Source of the DNA: Gracilibacillus salinarum
Lineage (GTDB): Bacteria; Bacillota; Bacilli; Bacillales; Amphibacillaceae
Direction: 5' to 3'
Assembly: GCF_022919575.1 (NCBI RefSeq)
Contig: NZ_CP095071.1
Location: 1,364,001 to 1,428,000 of the forward strand
DNA length: 64,000 nucleotides
Position numbers and translations under genes: made by a program. Positions 45,550-54,883 of the stretch are shown piece after piece; position 1 is the stretch's first letter; each line of letters starts with the position of its first letter. The notes below the pieces were generated by a model. That model saw only the letters and a list, made by a program, of their open reading frames with translations. It made no database searches and was not told where the DNA came from.

Positions 45550-45676
45550 CTATTTCACCCTTTTTTCCCATTCCATTTTACTATAGAAAATTTCCTACTT
45601 CATGTATAGTACTTTTACAAAACGTTCACTAAATTGTAATTATTATAACTAAAAAATAATTGTAAATAGTTACTCC

Positions 45677-47860
45677 TTAAAAGTCAAATTTTAAGGTTGC
45701 GAGATTCGATGCTTCTCCTGCTTGTTCTGTCAAAGGATTATACGGAACGACATAATATGTTCCCGTTTTAAATACATTCATCGGGCTAATCGTGTACGAA
45801 CCTTTACCTTCTACCTCTCCAATCATATGCGCTCCATCTTCAGCTTGCTCATATATTCGGTAAATAATCCGGCTGTCTTCAGCAGCTGACCATGTTAATT
45901 CCCCTTGAAGGATAGATAATCCACCTAGTTTCATGGATGCATCTAAATCAATAAGACTCGGTAACACGATCGGCTCCGGCAGCTCTTCGACATCATCTGA
46001 CCGTTGAAAAGCGTCTTCCATTGGAGTGCGTTTATCGATTTCTGTCAGGATCGATTTTGTTAATGCTGTCGCCTGAGATGAGCCTTCTGTTAAGTAATTA
46101 TCTTCTGTTGCTTCATCATATCCGATCCAAGTTGTCGCTACATAAGACGGTGTGATTCCAGCGAACCAGGCGTCTTTCACCGCACCATCCACAACAGGGT
46201 GCTGTGTCGTCCCAGTCTTCCCTGCCAGTGCTTTACTAAACGATCCGCTTGAGCCAGTTCCTTCTTCTACCACTGCTTCTAACATCCGTAGCATATTCCA
46301 GGCTGTTTGCGGGTTAAACACATTGACTGTTTTCTGCTCTGTTGGTTGAACAGGCTCTTGTTCTTTATCATAAACAGTCTCTATACTGCTCGCACGCGTC
46401 CACTCCCCATGATGAATAAAGGTTCGAAAGCCTTCTGTCACCTGAATTGGTGTGATCCCGTTTTCTAATCCACCTAAAGCAATCGCTAAGCCTTGATCCT
46501 TTAACTGAATGTTCATCTTTTCCAAAATCGATTTACTGTAACTGATACCGATCTGATCAAGTAACCACACGGCTGGCGCATTCTTTGATTCTTTCACCGC
46601 ATCATACATCGTCACTTCCCCGGCATAATTGCCGTCCGCATTGGTGACATGGTATCCGTCGTAATCAATGTTCTTGTCTGGCAGCATATCATATGGCTGA
46701 TAATCCCCGAGCTGCATCGCTGGTCCATAAACAGCTAATGGCTTCATTACCGAACCAGGTTGTTTATTGGTAAGCAAATGATTCGTTTTATTTAGTTGAA
46801 AATCTCTGCCAGCAATCAATGCTTTTAGTTTACCTGTTTGCTGATCCATTAAAACAAAGCTTGCCTCTACCTGATCATTGGATCCATGAAAATGGTCATT
46901 GTTCAGGATATGATCATAGGCGATTTTTTGTATCGATGGATCCATCGCCACTTCCACAGTGTAACCGCCACGTTTTAATGCTTCTCTGCTTAAGTCGTAA
47001 TCACTCTCTAGTTCTTCTAATACATAGGCAAAATAATCATCAAGCCATGGATCTCTTTCCTTATCTTGTTCTGCTGTTTTAATCGTAACTGCCTGATACG
47101 TCAGTAATTGTTCAGTCGAAATATCGCCAGTACTTTCCATTTGTGATAATACGAGATTTCGGCGCTCTTTTGCTTTTTCGATATCATTAAATGGTGAATA
47201 ACTATTTGGAGCTTTCACCATAGCAGCAAGCAGTGCCCCTTCAGCAACCGAAAGTTCCTGAATCGGTTTGCCAAAGTAATATGTAGCAGCTGTACCAATA
47301 CCATGTATGCCGTGTGCAAGGTAGATTTCGTTTAAGTATAATTCTAAAATCTGAGACTTCGAATAATTTTGCTCCAAATAAATAGAGGCCATAACTTCCT
47401 TCGTTTTACGCATCCATGTTTTATCATTAACTAAAAATAAATTTTTAGCCAATTGTTGGGTAATCGTGCTGCCGCCCTCGACTTTACTCATCGCTAACAC
47501 ATCACGGTAAACTGCTCGTGCAACAGCAGGAAAGGAAACACCAGCATGTTCATAAAATCGTTGGTCTTCCACTGCTAAGAATGCCGCTTCAACATGGTCC
47601 GGGATTTGATCCAATGTCACATAGTCACGATTTTCTGTATAAAGCTTGCCAAGAACTGTACCGTCTTCCGCTACCACCTTGGAAGCAGTTGGCAATATAA
47701 CGGCGCGTTCATCAAAGACAAACCGCCCTCCAAAAATTAAAAATAAATACGCACATATCGATAAGCCGATCATCGTAGATATTATAATGGAGAGCCATTT
47801 ATAGCGCTTCATCGCAGACCAGACCATTTGGAGGAATTCTTTCAGCTTTGCTTTATCCAA
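45677..47860 (-). CDS. pbpF: Class A penicillin-binding protein (PBP1A/PbpF type)
   Basis: A 727-residue bifunctional peptidoglycan synthase with an N-terminal membrane helix (about residues 20-42). The glycosyltransferase domain shows EDQRFYEHAGVSF near 100 and GGSTITQQLAKN near 130; the transpeptidase domain has the serine in GSVMKPLA near 370, SKN in KESKNAPAVW near 420, and KTG in ALAGKTGTTQH near 565. There is a small C-terminal fibronectin-like part. TTG 47860 is the likely start since AGGAAGGTGG precedes it; the next ATG has no ribosome site. It lies next to hemE as in B. subtilis, where PbpF works in sporulation and vegetative wall synthesis. Confidence 0.93.
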   Translation of the reverse strand: MDKAKLKEFLQMVWSAMKRYKWLSIIISTMIGLSICAYLFLIFGGRFVFDERAVILPTASKVVAEDGTVLGKLYTENRDYVTLDQIPDHVEAAFLAVEDQRFYEHAGVSFPAVARAVYRDVLAMSKVEGGSTITQQLAKNLFLVNDKTWMRKTKEVMASIYLEQNYSKSQILELYLNEIYLAHGIHGIGTAATYYFGKPIQELSVAEGALLAAMVKAPNSYSPFNDIEKAKERRNLVLSQMESTGDISTEQLLTYQAVTIKTAEQDKERDPWLDDYFAYVLEELESDYDLSREALKRGGYTVEVAMDPSIQKIAYDHILNNDHFHGSNDQVEASFVLMDQQTGKLKALIAGRDFQLNKTNHLLTNKQPGSVMKPLAVYGPAMQLGDYQPYDMLPDKNIDYDGYHVTNADGNYAGEVTMYDAVKESKNAPAVWLLDQIGISYSKSILEKMNIQLKDQGLAIALGGLENGITPIQVTEGFRTFIHHGEWTRASSIETVYDKEQEPVQPTEQKTVNVFNPQTAWNMLRMLEAVVEEGTGSSGSFSKALAGKTGTTQHPVVDGAVKDAWFAGITPSYVATTWIGYDEATEDNYLTEGSSQATALTKSILTEIDKRTPMEDAFQRSDDVEELPEPIVLPSLIDLDASMKLGGLSILQGELTWSAAEDSRIIYRIYEQAEDGAHMIGEVEGKGSYTISPMNVFKTGTYYVVPYNPLTEQAGEASNLATLKFDF

Positions 47861-48073
47861 ACTGTTACACCACCTTCCTCTTAAATTTCGACAATGGTTC
47901 CATTTTATCATAGAAAAGTTGACAGCGACGAATGTTATTATTAGAATAAAACGAATTTCCAATATATTCTTCACAAAATTTTCAACAAATCATTTATATT
48001 TTACAATTCGCATCAGGAGAATCGGTTTAGTAAAAACTACGACGGGAAACGATATATAGAAGGAGTGGTAATA

Positions 48074-48541
48074 ATGAATGGATATATGACAAATGGAACA
48101 TACGAATTTCTCGAGAAAATAAAGGAGAGTCATTCCATTTCTCCCTTTATTCTAATGCATAACCAAGTCAAATCAGTAGCGTATTATGAAGACACTGCGT
48201 CCTCGATTTTTGAAACGAGCAGAAATTATCAGGTAATTACACAAATCGGTCAATTAACCGAGACGGGATATATCAGTATGACCCATGTTCCTGTAACCGA
48301 AGAGGGGCGCCCAATATTTGAGATGGAATATAATCAAATCGTTCAAGATCTCGAAGGTATCATTGCAGCACGAGTGTTGCGTTCTTTTCATGGTAATCAG
48401 TATATTCTCTTAATCGAATGGAAAGACCCTCAGGATTTCGAAAAATGGAAGGATCAACAACCATTACCTTCCAAGAAAAAGAATTCCTACGTTACAGGCT
48501 CTGTTTATTCTGAAAGCTTTAGAGTGGGAACCGAGGATTGA
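48074..48541 (+). CDS. hmoB: Heme-degrading monooxygenase HmoB-like (YhgC)
   Basis: A 155-residue protein of the antibiotic biosynthesis monooxygenase fold. The C-terminal half is the conserved part: AARVLRSFHGNQYILLIEWK then DPQDFEKWKDQQ, with SYVTGSVYSESF at the end. HmoB of bacilli breaks heme to release iron. The position next to pbpF and hemE matches yhgC in B. subtilis, and the link to heme supports the call. ATG 48074 follows AAGGAGTGG. The catalytic residues are not certain from the sequence alone. Confidence 0.8.
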   Translation: MNGYMTNGTYEFLEKIKESHSISPFILMHNQVKSVAYYEDTASSIFETSRNYQVITQIGQLTETGYISMTHVPVTEEGRPIFEMEYNQIVQDLEGIIAARVLRSFHGNQYILLIEWKDPQDFEKWKDQQPLPSKKKNSYVTGSVYSESFRVGTED

Positions 48542-48662
48542 AGGTTCTTTGAGATGAGCGAGTGGTTTTGGGTTGGCGCATGTATGGGATGGGGATGCTT
48601 GCGTTAGTGTGATTCGTAGTGCAGTGTATAATTAGGTCCATTAAAGTGTTATTCGATGCATC

Positions 48663-49130
48663 TTCAGGCGCTTGGAATTGATTGGGAGCTTCTTTCGCTT
48701 GAACTTGCTCCATCTTTAGGCGTTCGAGCTCGTTTGTGACCTCCTTCCGCTTGAACTTGCTCCATCTTCAGGCGTTCGAGCTCGTTTGTGACCTCCTTCC
48801 GCTTGAACTTGCTCCATCTTCAGGCGTTCGAGCTCGTTTGTGACCTCCTTTCGCTTGAACTTGCTCCATCTTCAGGCGTTCGAACTCGTTTGTGACCTCC
48901 TTCCGCTTGAACTTGTTCCATCTTCAGGCGTTCGAACTCGTTTGTGACCTCCTTCCGCTTGAACTTGTTCCATCTTCAGGCGTTCGAGCTCGTTTGTGAC
49001 CTCCTTCCGCTTGAACTTGCTCCATCTTCAGGCGTTCGAGCTCGTTTGTGACCTCCTTCCGCTTGAACTTGTTCCATCTTCAGGCGTTCTAGCTTATTCA
49101 AGATCCTCTTTCACTCTAACTATTCGAATC
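48663..49130 (-). repeat. 52-bp tandem array 2 (nine units)
   Basis: Nine units of exactly 52 bp start at 48663, 48715 and so on to 49079; the first and last are degenerate. The plus-strand unit reads TTCAGGCGTTCGAGCTCGTT then TGTGACCTCCTTCCGCTTGA. On the minus strand each unit carries GGAAGGAGG preceded by TTCAAGC, aligning with the cores of arrays 1 and 3. It fills the space between two convergent genes. Confidence 0.95.
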
Positions 49131-49136
49131 CAAAAA

Positions 49137-49176
49137 AAAAGCTGATCAGTATATACGTGATCAGCTTTTTTATTAC
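49137..49176. terminator. Bidirectional terminator after array 2
   Basis: AAAAGCTGATCA-gtatatacg-TGATCAGCTTTTTT is a perfect hairpin with A and T runs, just after the thioredoxin-like stop codon. Confidence 0.9.
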
Positions 49177-49659
49177 TTATTCTTCATGTAGTACTTCTTG
49201 TTCAAAGAAATTCTCAAAGGCAGCTTGCTCGTTTTCTCCTACAATTCTTGCTGTTTCTTCACCGCCTTCATATCGGACAATTGTTGGCGTTGCTTCTATG
49301 CTGTATTCGTTCCATGCTGCTTCGAATTCAAGCAAATTCAATTTTACTAAGTCCACTCCATATTCTTCAGCCATCGGCACGACAACAGGAGTAGTACGTT
49401 GACAATGAATACATGTCGGACTGTAGAAGTACACTGTAATGTCTTCACCATTATCCAACTTTTCCTGTAATTCATCAGGTAATATCTGATTCTGGTATAT
49501 TGGATCTTCTAGTTGATCAATAGTTGCTTGATCTAAATCTGACTTATTATAGGGATTGTCCACCCCATCTAATTTTTGAGAGTTTTGATATTGCACAACG
49601 AATATTAATGCTCCAAATATAACAACGAGCAATAATACAAAAATGATCATTTTCTTCAT
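49177..49659 (-). CDS. Membrane-anchored thioredoxin-like protein
   Basis: A 160-residue protein with one N-terminal helix (residues 4-24) and an extracellular thioredoxin domain. The active site is FYSPTCIHCQRTTP near residue 88 (CIHC), and the cis-proline is in IEATPTIVRYEGG near 128. It probably receives or gives disulfides with the adjacent BdbC-like protein; the stop-to-start gap is four bases. It resembles BdbA/ResA-type anchored thioredoxins more than DsbA. Exact direction of electron flow is inferred. Confidence 0.85.
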   Translation of the reverse strand: MKKMIIFVLLLVVIFGALIFVVQYQNSQKLDGVDNPYNKSDLDQATIDQLEDPIYQNQILPDELQEKLDNGEDITVYFYSPTCIHCQRTTPVVVPMAEEYGVDLVKLNLLEFEAAWNEYSIEATPTIVRYEGGEETARIVGENEQAAFENFFEQEVLHEE

Positions 49660-49663
49660 AATA

Positions 49664-50086
49664 TTAGGCTCTCCTTTTTTGTACGATTAAATATAAGTGT
49701 ATACTAAAGATGACAAGAAAAGCTATAAAAGCTAGGAAAGGGATGGAAATAAATCCTAAATAATTTACATAGATCGTGTTACACGGGATCACACCACACG
49801 CTTCACCTGTTGAATGTAAACTTGGTACACGCTGTATCAAGTAATGATACGCGGAGACGAGCAGACCGATGCCGCTCATAATCATTCCAGGGAAGGCATA
49901 TCGGATATCTTTTTTATAGACGGCGTACCCATAAATAATTACAAGCGGGTACATGAGAATTCGCTGAAACCAGCATAATTCACAAGGTATGTATTTCATG
50001 ATTTCTGAGTAAAACAAACTTCCCATTGTCGCAATGAGAGTCTGCGCCCAAATAATAAATAGTAACGTTTCTTTTTTCTTGTCCAT
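49664..50086 (-). CDS. bdbC: Disulfide oxidoreductase, DsbB/BdbC type
   Basis: A 140-residue four-helix quinone-linked thiol oxidase that reoxidises a DsbA-like partner. The first cysteine pair is in IPCELCWFQRILMYPL near residue 30 and the second in CGVIPCNTIYVNYLGF near 90, as in BdbC. ATG 50086 is preceded by AAAGGAG eleven bases upstream; the frame extends further without an ATG. A promoter-like TGTATAAT with a TTTGTT 17 bases before lies just ahead. It is the first gene of the pair with the thioredoxin-like gene. Confidence 0.88.
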   Translation of the reverse strand: MDKKKETLLFIIWAQTLIATMGSLFYSEIMKYIPCELCWFQRILMYPLVIIYGYAVYKKDIRYAFPGMIMSGIGLLVSAYHYLIQRVPSLHSTGEACGVIPCNTIYVNYLGFISIPFLAFIAFLVIFSIHLYLIVQKRRA

Positions 50087-50275
50087 GTCATTACATTCTC
50101 CTTTCACATTAATTATACATACTGATACAGGAAAAACAAATGAATGTTTCTTGACATTTAAAATCCACTCTTCAAAACATGAAAATTGGACTAAATCCGT
50201 TTGGTTTTAATTACATTATGTATAGATAGCTGTCTTGTGTTATATCGTCTGCTAGGATTCCGTTTCGGTCAAACA

Positions 50276-50347
50276 TTTCCTGCGGGGCACCACTTAGTCC
50301 GTGCCTGTGTCTTCGTATTGCTTCGAAGCGAGCTTCCCCGGCGAAAG
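50276..50347. repeat. Fragment of the dispersed GC-rich module
   Basis: CACTTAGTCCGTGCCTGTGT, then GCTTCGAAGCGAGCTTCC, is the reverse complement, with few changes, of part of copy B (about 41285-41345). No terminal repeat is present. It lies between the bdbC promoter region and the thiF terminator. Confidence 0.7.
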
Positions 50348-50368
50348 CAACTCATCCTTATTTATAAC

Positions 50369-50402
50369 AAAAAGCAACATGAGCACTTGTCTCATGTTGC
50401 TT
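50369..50402 (-). terminator. Thiamine operon terminator
   Basis: On the minus strand AAGCAACATGAG pairs with CTCATGTTGCTT, followed by TTTGTT, right after the thiF stop. Confidence 0.9.
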
Positions 50403-50406
50403 GACA

Positions 50407-51426
50407 TCAACCAATATATCGAAAGTAGAGTTTCTTGGCCTCCTGGATATCTTTTGTTCCATGAATGAACGTGCGGCCGTCTTGAAAAAGAACGATTCTC
50501 CATGACTGCACCTTGAATGACAATAAATATGGGTTTGCTTCAGGTTCTAGTGCTTCGTTCATTTCAAGATTACGTTTGATTTGTGCTAAATTAAATTGTT
50601 TACCTGCGGCAGGTCTGATTTGCACCGTATTTCTGCCACAAAGAACTGCAGGCTTTAATTGAGCATCATAAGATAAATAGGGGTATTGCTGATTCCCGCA
50701 TGAAGGACAATCTTCTTTTTTCAGGTTCTCTACATTTATCTCAGAGCGCTGGTTACTCCACATATCAAACGCGACTAATTTCTTCGATAGTACTTTCAGA
50801 TTGCCTGTTAATAGTTTTAATACTTCCGCTACTTGATGTGCTACTACCATGTGGACAGCAGGACTGATTATACCGACCGTGTCACAGGTGGCACCATCTG
50901 CCGGGATATGTTCCATTAAACAATGTAAGCATGGCGAAGTCTCTGGCATCACGGTGAATGTTAAGCCGTAACTCCCGACACAGCCACCATAGATCCAAGG
51001 CTTTTGATATTTTTGACAGCAATCATTAATGATAAACCTTGTTTCAAAATTATCGGTTGCATCAATAACGACATCGAAATCGGATATTAGCTTTTCCAAT
51101 TCTTCGGCACCTAGATCTTCTACAAGAGCATGCACCTTCGTCTCGCTATTAATGTGTTTTAGCTTCTCTTTTGCCGCGATTGCTTTTGGAATTCGATTTT
51201 CTGCATCTTGTTCGGTAAAAAGGTGCTGCCGTTGCAAATTGCTCAGCTCTACATAATCACGGTCGATTAATGTAATTGTACCTACTCCCGCCCTGGATAA
51301 CATCTCTGCATTACTCGAGCCTAATGCACCAGCTCCTACAATCCCGACATGACTGGCTGCTAATTGTTCTTGCCCCGATTCTCCTATTGGCTCAAACAGC
51401 ATCTGACGATGGTAGCGGTTATCCAC
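50407..51426 (-). CDS. thiF: ThiF/MoeB family adenylyltransferase
   Basis: A 339-residue E1-like enzyme that adenylates the C-terminal glycine of ThiS before sulfur transfer. The nucleotide loop is [20 protein letters not shown] near residue 30, the aspartate in [14 protein letters not shown] near 55, and zinc cysteines in CLHCL and CPSCGNQ are seen (about 175 and 240). A C-terminal extension after 260 resembles the YgaP/ThiF accessory part. It overlaps thiG by eight bases and is last in the operon. MoeB is the alternative, but the context decides for ThiF. Confidence 0.92.
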   Translation of the reverse strand: MDNRYHRQMLFEPIGESGQEQLAASHVGIVGAGALGSSNAEMLSRAGVGTITLIDRDYVELSNLQRQHLFTEQDAENRIPKAIAAKEKLKHINSETKVHALVEDLGAEELEKLISDFDVVIDATDNFETRFIINDCCQKYQKPWIYGGCVGSYGLTFTVMPETSPCLHCLMEHIPADGATCDTVGIISPAVHMVVAHQVAEVLKLLTGNLKVLSKKLVAFDMWSNQRSEINVENLKKEDCPSCGNQQYPYLSYDAQLKPAVLCGRNTVQIRPAAGKQFNLAQIKRNLEMNEALEPEANPYLLSFKVQSWRIVLFQDGRTFIHGTKDIQEAKKLYFRYIG

Positions 51427-52189
51427 GTTCGCTTACCCCTTCTAGTGGACTGCTTGCAACTGCATATTCTTTCTTGTCAATCCGTCCGGCCTGATAACCT
51501 AACCTTCCAGCCTTGATGGCTAATTTCATCGCTTCTGCCATTTTAACCGGGTCACGCGCACCTGCAACGGCCGTATTCAACAGCACACCATCCGCACCAA
51601 GCTCCATCGCAAAGGCAGCATCCTTCGGCGATCCTATTCCCGCATCAACGATAACTGGAACTTTTGCCTGTTCGATAATAAATTGTAAATGTAATGGATT
51701 AATAATTCCTTGACCTGAACCAATCGGAGATGCTCCCGGCATAATCGCATGTGCTCCCAGTTCCTCCAATTTGCGTGCGAGCACCACATCATCTGACGTA
51801 TATGGCAGGACGGTAAACCCCTCCTCCAGCAGTATTTCTGTTGCCTTCAATGTTTCTACAGGATCAGGTAATAATGTTTTGTCACAGCCGATTACTTCTA
51901 CCTTCACCATATCACACAATCCAGAAGCATCTGCTAGCTTTGCAATACGGACTGCTTCTTCTGCATTTTTTGCGCCTGCTGTATTCGGCAAAAAGCGATA
52001 GCGTTGCAAATCAAGTTCCTCCAAAAAATTGGGCTGTTCCGCATCAAAAATATTCATTCGTCTAACTGAAAATGTCAGTACCTCTGTTTCTGACTGATCC
52101 ACTGCCTGCTTTTGTATCGTATAGTTTGGATATTTTCCTGTTCCTAGAAATAAGCGTGATGAAAACTGGTAGTTACCGATTGTTAACAT
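51419..52189 (-). CDS. thiG: Thiazole synthase
   Basis: A 256-residue TIM barrel that makes the thiazole phosphate of thiamine from deoxyxylulose phosphate, dehydroglycine and ThiS thiocarboxylate. [15 protein letters not shown] opens it, the Schiff-base lysine is in [12 protein letters not shown] near residue 96, and [25 protein letters not shown] and [15 protein letters not shown] with [20 protein letters not shown] are the family blocks. The length is normal. It lies three bases after thiS. Confidence 0.97.
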   Translation of the reverse strand: MLTIGNYQFSSRLFLGTGKYPNYTIQKQAVDQSETEVLTFSVRRMNIFDAEQPNFLEELDLQRYRFLPNTAGAKNAEEAVRIAKLADASGLCDMVKVEVIGCDKTLLPDPVETLKATEILLEEGFTVLPYTSDDVVLARKLEELGAHAIMPGASPIGSGQGIINPLHLQFIIEQAKVPVIVDAGIGSPKDAAFAMELGADGVLLNTAVAGARDPVKMAEAMKLAIKAGRLGYQAGRIDKKEYAVASSPLEGVSERG

Positions 52190-52192
52190 GAA

Positions 52193-52396
52193 TTAGCCTC
52201 CTCCTACAAAATGAACAATTTCTAAACGATCTCCTTCTGAGACCAGTGTATTTGCGTGATGTTCTTTCTTCAAAATAGCTTGGTTATGTTCAACTATTAG
52301 TGACTTCTTTTCTAACTGCAACGATCGTATTAATTGTTCTACGGTTGTCACCTTATCATTGACCTGCATCGCTTCCCCATTAATGACAAGTTTCAA
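52193..52396 (-). CDS. thiS: ThiS, thiamine sulfur carrier
   Basis: A 67-residue ubiquitin-like protein ending in HFVGGG; the C-terminal Gly-Gly is the sulfur carrier. The opening MKLVINGEAMQVNDKVTTVEQL is typical. It overlaps the end of thiO by four bases (ATGA), so the two are coupled. Confidence 0.95.
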   Translation of the reverse strand: MKLVINGEAMQVNDKVTTVEQLIRSLQLEKKSLIVEHNQAILKKEHHANTLVSEGDRLEIVHFVGGG

Positions 52397-53511
52397 ACTC
52401 TCACACCCTTCACTCTATTTTGCTTAAAGGTATCCCGGTAGCTTCTGCTGGCCACCTTATTTTCCAGTACATCTGCCATATACGTTGCCGTTCGAGGTGC
52501 TAACAATATGCCATTCCGATAGTGACCTGCAGCGATGTAAAGATGAGGTACTTCTGGCACTTCACCTAGGTATGGATAACCGTCTCTCGTTAAAGGACGA
52601 ACTCCTGACCAGACGTTCTCCAAGGATGCTCGATTAATTTCCGGTACGATCCTTGCAGCCTTTGTTAGCAATCCCAACACGCTGGCCGCTTCAACCTCAC
52701 TGCTCGTTTCATTCGGTTTAGTCGTTGCACCAATTATTACTCGGTTACCTTGTTTCGGCACAAGGTAACATCCCTCTGTAAATAAGGTTGTTTGAAAAAG
52801 GGCTTCATCTGTTTTTACAGAAAGGCATTCTCCTTTGACTGGTGTCAATCTCGGCAGATTCGGAATCAAATCTGCCGTTTGAAAACCGCTCGTTACCAAA
52901 ACATTCTTCGCATAGAAACGTTCTCCTCGTTTCGTTACAACACCAACAGCCTTTCCGTTTTCCTTTAAAACATCGATAACAGGGGTATGTTCAATGATGT
53001 CTACACCAGATCGTTCTGCTGCCTTTGCAAAGGCCTTCGTTACATGAGGTGCAGATACTTGCCCCTCATCCGGACAATACAAGGCCGCCGCAAAATCCTT
53101 TGCCACATGTTTTTCCAAGAATTGATCAGGTCTACGTACTTCTGCTCGCATTCCTTGCTCTTCTTGAAACACAGCACATTTCTGTAATTCTCCGACTTGT
53201 TCTTCCTGTTCGATCAGTTTCATTGCTCCTTGTTTCAGATACTGTACATTTATGCCGGTTAGCTCGTACAGCTCCTCTGCCAGACTCGGATAAAGTGCAC
53301 AACTCTCCTTCGCAAATGAAAAAAGGGGAGAAGACTGTTGCCATTCCATTTGTACACCCAACATTCCAGCAGCTGCACTGGATGCTCCTGACCCAATCGA
53401 ACTCGCTTCAAGCAATAATACGCTATGTCCCCTCTTTTTCAATTCATAAGCAATCGAAGCACCAATAACGCCGCCACCTACGACAATTTCATCCACTATT
53501 CTATTCAACAT
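52393..53511 (-). CDS. thiO: Glycine oxidase ThiO
   Basis: A 372-residue FAD enzyme oxidising glycine to iminoacetate for ThiG. The FAD loop EIVVGGGVIGASIAYELKKRG is at residues 8-28, then LLLEASSIGSGASSAAAGMLG near 33-53, and the C-terminal NGILLAPRTATYMADVL. ATG 53511 is chosen because AAGGAGG lies just before it, overlapping the end of tenI by 11 bases; spacing is short (three bases), so the TTG directly after could be used. The frame extends 37 codons upstream without a site. Confidence 0.93.
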   Translation of the reverse strand: MLNRIVDEIVVGGGVIGASIAYELKKRGHSVLLLEASSIGSGASSAAAGMLGVQMEWQQSSPLFSFAKESCALYPSLAEELYELTGINVQYLKQGAMKLIEQEEQVGELQKCAVFQEEQGMRAEVRRPDQFLEKHVAKDFAAALYCPDEGQVSAPHVTKAFAKAAERSGVDIIEHTPVIDVLKENGKAVGVVTKRGERFYAKNVLVTSGFQTADLIPNLPRLTPVKGECLSVKTDEALFQTTLFTEGCYLVPKQGNRVIIGATTKPNETSSEVEAASVLGLLTKAARIVPEINRASLENVWSGVRPLTRDGYPYLGEVPEVPHLYIAAGHYRNGILLAPRTATYMADVLENKVASRSYRDTFKQNRVKGVRV

Positions 53512-54118
53512 GTTCCTCCTTCCAGTTATCAAGCACTGTTCGCAATTGTTGTGAGACTTGAACTGGTTCTGCAGCGTCCCAAATTGTGGACATAACTGCG
53601 ATCCCCTTTGCTCCTGCAGCAAGAACTGCTTTTAGATTGGTTACATCTATTCCACCGATGGCAATAACCGGCACCGAGACATCGCATACGATCGTTTCTA
53701 ATGTCGATAAACCTTTGGGAGCTAATCCTGGTTTTGACTGTGTTTGATAGACGTGACCAAACAAGATAAAATCAGCCCCGTCTCGCTTAGCTTCGACAGC
53801 TTCCGGTAAGGAATGAACAGATTTACCAACCTGCAAATCCGGAAAAGCTTGCACCACTTCCCGGACAGGAGCGCTGTGATAGGCTAGTTGCACTCCTTTG
53901 CAATGATAGATATTGGCAAGGTCTGCTCGATCATTAATAATAATTTTTTTAGCTGGTAAGCCTGCTGCGATTATTTTCTCAATCAGCACACAAAGATCTT
54001 TTGCCTGTAATTGTTTCTCTCGCACATGTAAAAAATCGATATTCTCAGCAATTCTGCCAATCTTGGTTAATTCTTTTTCTGCTATTTTTCCATTTGTGAC
54101 TAAATGAAGCGTTGTCAT
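53501..54118 (-). CDS. tenI: Thiazole tautomerase TenI
   Basis: A 205-residue ThiE-like barrel, probably TenI, which aromatises the ThiG product. FLHVREKQLQAKDL near residue 28, IIINDRADLANIYHCKGVQLAYHSAPV near 78, GKSVHSLPEAVEAKRDGADFILFGHVYQT near 117 and VPVIAIGGIDVTNLKAVLAAGAKGIAVMS near 165 are visible. Thiamine phosphate synthase is distinguished by small differences at the pyrimidine site; operon context (first before thiO, as in tenA-tenI-thiO-thiSGF) supports TenI. ATG 54118 follows AAGGAG of TTAAGGAGCAGATTAC. The leader above it holds array 3. Confidence 0.88.
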   Translation of the reverse strand: MTTLHLVTNGKIAEKELTKIGRIAENIDFLHVREKQLQAKDLCVLIEKIIAAGLPAKKIIINDRADLANIYHCKGVQLAYHSAPVREVVQAFPDLQVGKSVHSLPEAVEAKRDGADFILFGHVYQTQSKPGLAPKGLSTLETIVCDVSVPVIAIGGIDVTNLKAVLAAGAKGIAVMSTIWDAAEPVQVSQQLRTVLDNWKEEHVE

Positions 54119-54167
54119 GTAATCTGCTCCTTAATAAGTTTTCATTTAAAAGGAAGGCCTGAAGCTT

Positions 54168-54686
54168 TTCATGTGTTGACGATCTCATATACAGTCTTTC
54201 GCCTAAAGTTCACTCATCTTCATGCGTTGGACAGTCTCATACACCACCTTTCGCTTGAAGTTCACTCATCTTCATGCGTTGGACAATCTCATGCATCTCC
54301 TTTCGCTTGAAGTTCACTCATCTTCATGCGTTGGACGATCTCATGCATCTCCTTTCGCTTGAAGTTCACTCATCTTCATGCGTTGGACAATCTCATACAC
54401 CACCTTTCGCTTGAAGTTCACTCATCTTCATGCGTTGGACGATCTCATGCATCTCCTTTCGCCTGAAGTTCACTCATCTTCATGCGTTGGACAGTCTCAT
54501 GCATCTCCTTTCGCCTGAAGTTCACTCATCTTCATGCGTTGGACGATCTCATGCATCTCCTTTCGCTTGAAGTTCACTCATCTTCATGCGTTGGACGATC
54601 TCATGCATCTCCTTTCGCCTGAAGTTCACTCATCTTCATGCGTTGGACGATCTCATGCATCTCCTTTCGCTTGAAGTTCACTCATC
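54168..54686 (-). repeat. 52-bp tandem array 3 in the thiamine operon leader (ten units)
   Basis: Ten units of 52 bp (the first 51) run from 54168 to 54686 and begin TTCATGCGTTGGACGATCTC on the plus strand. On the minus, transcribed strand each unit has AAGCGAAAGGAGATGCATGA (two have AAAGGTGGTGTATGA). Within a typical unit ATGAGATCGTCCAACGCATGA codes MRSSNA and ends in ATGA, which starts MKMSELQAKGDA, which in turn ends in the ATGA of the next unit, so the units chain. The array lies between the riboswitch terminator (54815) and tenI, 50 bases ahead of the latter. No protein of the array is claimed. Confidence 0.95.
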
Positions 54687-54814
54687 TCAACTATTCCGAT
54701 ATCAAACTTCTATGAAAGCAGATGTATCAGCAACTGCTAATAGCCAATCATCCCAACTGACCTGACATCACACATTAGAAAAACATTCGCTTCGTCTATT
54801 TCCTCCGTATAACG

Positions 54815-54848
54815 CAAAAAACCACTCATCCAGCATGGACGAGTGGTA
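54815..54848 (-). terminator. Riboswitch-controlled terminator
   Basis: On the minus strand ACCACTC-gtccatgctggat-GAGTGGT is followed by TTTTTTG, placed about 35 bases after the TPP aptamer, as expected for the regulated terminator of a thiamine leader. Confidence 0.88.
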
Positions 54849-54883
54849 TGTGTACTAAGCATTGATAACAATTAACTGCTTCT

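Noticed and set aside
48519..48713. 64-codon minus-strand frame at the edge of array 2
   Set aside because: It arises from the repeat units, in which three frames alternate because 52 is not a multiple of three. No start with a suited ribosome site and no recognisable fold.
41831..54686. CRISPR arrays
   Set aside because: The arrays are pure tandem repeats without unique spacers, and no cas genes are in the window.
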